From the NCBI GenBank assembly GCA_007134625.1, contig SLKL01000364.1, forward strand, positions 1 to 9,053: a stretch of 9,053 nucleotides of DNA, in the 5' to 3' direction. Each line of letters opens with the position of its first letter. Position 1 is the stretch's first letter. Positions 7,272 through 9,053 of this stretch are shown here, piece by piece. The translations under genes were made by a program, and so were the position numbers. The notes under the pieces were generated by a model. The model searched no databases. It was not told where the DNA came from and was given only the letters and a program-made list of their open reading frames with translations. The DNA comes from Saprospiraceae bacterium. GTDB lineage: Bacteria > Bacteroidota > Bacteroidia > Chitinophagales > Saprospiraceae.

Positions 7272-7307
7272 ATTGGGGTTGCGACACCCGGCAACCCCAA
7301 TTTTTTT
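7272..7307 (+). terminator. Strong intrinsic terminator after the Arg-rich protein gene
   Basis: A perfect 11-bp stem pairs ATTGGGGTTGC (7272-7282) with GCAACCCCAAT (7291-7301) around an 8-nt loop, followed at once by seven T residues (7301-7307). It starts 18 nt after the stop codon at 7253. No T-run flanks the other side, so it acts on plus-strand transcription only. The porin gene starts only 25 nt after the T-run, so incomplete termination could set its level. Confidence 0.92.
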
Positions 7308-7332
7308 GCAAACTTGTAAAATTTTCAATCAT

Positions 7333-8817
7333 ATGTATAGGATAATTAGCCTGACATTACTGTCATTTCTATTTTTTGCAGATAACTGGGCTCAAACTCT
7401 GGATAATGCAATGAGAATTTCAACCTTAGATCATATTGGAACAGCCAGAAACATGGGTGCTGGATCTGCTATGGTAGCACTTGGTGCAGATTATTCATCA
7501 TCGTCCTACAATCCGGCAGGCCTGGCATTAATCCGAAGGTCGGAATTGGTTTTTACACCAGTATTGTATAGCGCTCAGGTAGATTCAAGATGGGACAATG
7601 TGCGGAATGACGATAATTTTAATAATTTACAATTCAACAATATCGGCTTGGTATTGGCATCTACTCCGCAGAACTCATCCAGTATAACCAATTTTACTTT
7701 TACATTTGGATACAACCGATTGGCTTCTTATCATCATAATGTTTTTGCACTTGGGCAATCTACCGGAAGTATTTTAGATCGATTTATTGCAGTTGGTGAA
7801 GGTCTTCCCCCTGAATTAATTGATGATTACGAAGTGGGACCTGCGTATGATGCCTTTGCATTAATTCATAACCCGGATAATGATACTTATTCAAGTGATC
7901 TAAGAGATGATGATGTTTTGAATAAAGAATTCACCTCCCGACTCAGAGGCAGCACCAACGAATTGATGTTTGCGATTGCTGCAAATATGGAAGAAAAGCT
8001 GATGTTCGGTTTAACCTTGAGTATGCCTATTGTTAGCATAACAGAAGATAGAATCTATATTGACAGTGATGATGATAATGAAAACCCAATATTCAGATCT
8101 TTTCAATTCGATGATTTTCGCGAAGTGGACGGTATAGGTTTTCAATTAAAGGCCGGATTAATCTACCGTCATTCACAGGCTTTGAGGCTTGGTTTAGCCA
8201 TACATTCACCCGGTTGGTATTCATTGTCTGAGGAATATTACACAACAGCTACTTTCAGGTTTGATCCCAGTCAGGACCCTACCCTGCCCAATTCACCTCA
8301 AATTGGTGAATCTCCTGTAAGGCTTTTTGATTACAACTTTACCTCCCCCTGGAGAGTAATGGCGGGCGTGGGTTACCTTGTTGGCAACAGGGGTTTCCTA
8401 TCATTTGATATAGAATACCTTGACTACAGTTCGTCAAATTACAACTTTACAAGACGCAACAGCAATCAATTCCTTCCAGATGAAAGAAGAGCTAATAATC
8501 AAATTGAAAGAGAACTGGGAAGTGCACTTAATTTAAGGATGGGAGGCGAATTGGCTTTACGCAACATCAGACTACGGGGTGGTTTACAATACGTTCAAAG
8601 AGCTTTCAATGTGGACGATGACAGAGATCTAATTTGGAGTTTGGGTGCCGGAGTTCGCAGTCAGGGATTTTTCCTGGATTTAGCATTGCAGCGCAGCATG
8701 TTAGATCGATTGGAACTCCCTTACTTTCTACCTGAAAACTCTGATGCAAAGCAACCTGAAGTGTTTAATGATTATGCAATTAATCGAATAGCTTTAACAA
8801 TGGGGTTTAAGTTTTAA
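7333..8817 (+). CDS. Outer-membrane beta-barrel protein of the OmpP1/FadL/TodX type
   Basis: A 494-residue outer-membrane protein. The signal peptide is residues 1-20 (MYRIISLTLLSFLFFADNWA, then Gln21). The segment GTARNMGAGSAMVALGADYS followed by NPAGLALI (60-67) is typical of Bacteroidota FadL-like proteins, in which an Asn-Pro-Ala element lies near the N-terminal hatch. The rest alternates amphipathic strands with acidic loops (for example IDSDDDNENP), and the chain ends with LTMGFKF, whose terminal Phe fits the BAM insertion signal. FadL relatives pass long-chain fatty acids or other hydrophobic compounds across the outer membrane; the cargo here is unknown. The frame is open from 7273, inside the terminator stem, but the ATG at 7333 gives the correct signal peptide. 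It follows the Arg-rich secreted protein on the same strand, with a terminator between them. Confidence 0.88.
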   Translation: MYRIISLTLLSFLFFADNWAQTLDNAMRISTLDHIGTARNMGAGSAMVALGADYSSSSYNPAGLALIRRSELVFTPVLYSAQVDSRWDNVRNDDNFNNLQFNNIGLVLASTPQNSSSITNFTFTFGYNRLASYHHNVFALGQSTGSILDRFIAVGEGLPPELIDDYEVGPAYDAFALIHNPDNDTYSSDLRDDDVLNKEFTSRLRGSTNELMFAIAANMEEKLMFGLTLSMPIVSITEDRIYIDSDDDNENPIFRSFQFDDFREVDGIGFQLKAGLIYRHSQALRLGLAIHSPGWYSLSEEYYTTATFRFDPSQDPTLPNSPQIGESPVRLFDYNFTSPWRVMAGVGYLVGNRGFLSFDIEYLDYSSSNYNFTRRNSNQFLPDERRANNQIERELGSALNLRMGGELALRNIRLRGGLQYVQRAFNVDDDRDLIWSLGAGVRSQGFFLDLALQRSMLDRLELPYFLPENSDAKQPEVFNDYAINRIALTMGFKF

Positions 8818-8852
8818 TTGAAAATTGAAGGTTGAAAATTGAAGATTGAAAA
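8818..8852. repeat. TTGAARN heptad block directly after the porin stop codon
   Basis: Five uninterrupted 7-nt units follow the TAA without a single spacer base: TTGAAAA, TTGAAGG, TTGAAAA, TTGAAGA, TTGAAAA. A 51-nt non-repeated spacer (8853-8903) separates this block from the second array. No terminator hairpin is visible for the porin gene in or after this block. Confidence 0.85.
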
Positions 8853-8903
8853 TGATTAATTTTTGACAAGGTTGATGTTAGGAGGATGTTTCAGGATAAT
8901 TAA

Positions 8904-8931
8904 TTGAAAGTTGAAAATTGAAGATTGAAAA
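8904..8931. repeat. Second TTGAARN heptad block
   Basis: Four units, TTGAAAG, TTGAAAA, TTGAAGA, TTGAAAA, are of the same family as the block at 8818-8852. They pass in exact 7-nt phase into the GTCAA array that follows. Confidence 0.85.
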
Positions 8932-9053
8932 TGGTCAATGGTCAACAGTCAATGGTCAACAGTCAATGGTCAACAGTCAATGGTCAACAGTCAATGGTCA
9001 ACAGTCAATGGTCAACAGTCAATGGTCAACAGTCAATGGTCAACAGTCAATGG
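8932..9053. repeat. 14-bp tandem array made of paired heptads, runs off the right edge
   Basis: Starting at 8932 the heptads are TGGTCAA, then TGGTCAA and CAGTCAA alternating. Read as a 14-bp unit (ATGGTCAACAGTCA) there are eight identical full copies at 8938-9049, plus the first four bases of a ninth before the window ends. Identity of all copies suggests recent expansion by slippage. The full array length cannot be known from this window. Confidence 0.95.

Noticed and set aside
7273..7332. Upstream extension of the porin frame starting at a TTG
   Set aside because: It would begin inside the terminator stem and would put 20 extra residues before a complete signal peptide.
8818..9053. Right-edge repeats as a CRISPR array
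   Set aside because: Units are 7 or 14 nt and adjoin directly, with no unique spacers of about 30 nt and no cas gene nearby.

Overview
The window (about 40% GC by eye) looks like a chromosomal stretch from a member of the Bacteroidota. The reasons are a Bacteroidota-style DUF3127 protein, an archaeal/eukaryote-type short ProRS, an OmpP1/FadL-like porin of the 'NPAGL' type, a TAnnTTTG-like promoter element, little Shine-Dalgarno signal, and signal peptides ending WA|Q. Saprospiria- or Cytophagia-like is a guess; no rRNA or other marker settles the class.

Layout from left to right: the 3' part of surE (+, cut by the window edge) converges on a NUDIX hydrolase gene (-), and the gap between them is a degenerate 7-nt repeat array. 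The NUDIX gene is divergent from pyrE (+), with only 28 nt between the start codons. pyrE is followed after 6 nt by an M42 metallo-aminopeptidase gene, probably in the same transcript. That gene meets a minus-strand run tail to tail, the two stop codons overlapping in TTAA. The run, read right to left, is proS, a DUF3127 OB-fold gene, and a secreted protein built on a 22-residue tryptophan repeat. To the right of proS, across a 199-nt divergent spacer, lie a secreted low-complexity Arg/Ser/Gln/Asn-rich protein (514 aa), a strong intrinsic terminator, and an outer-membrane beta-barrel protein of FadL type (494 aa). The window ends in a tandem heptanucleotide array that runs off the right edge.

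Most genes are housekeeping: nucleotide metabolism (surE, NUDIX, pyrE), peptide turnover (M42), translation (proS) and probably DNA-associated functions (DUF3127). The right third is cell envelope. No mobile element, CRISPR array, tRNA, rRNA or defence system was seen. The least ordinary items are the heptad arrays, which sit directly against stop codons at two separate loci and change unit sequence without losing the 7-nt phase; the 22-residue Trp-repeat exported protein; the SSB-like C-terminal tip on the DUF3127 protein; and the large exported Arg-rich repeat protein paired with the porin.
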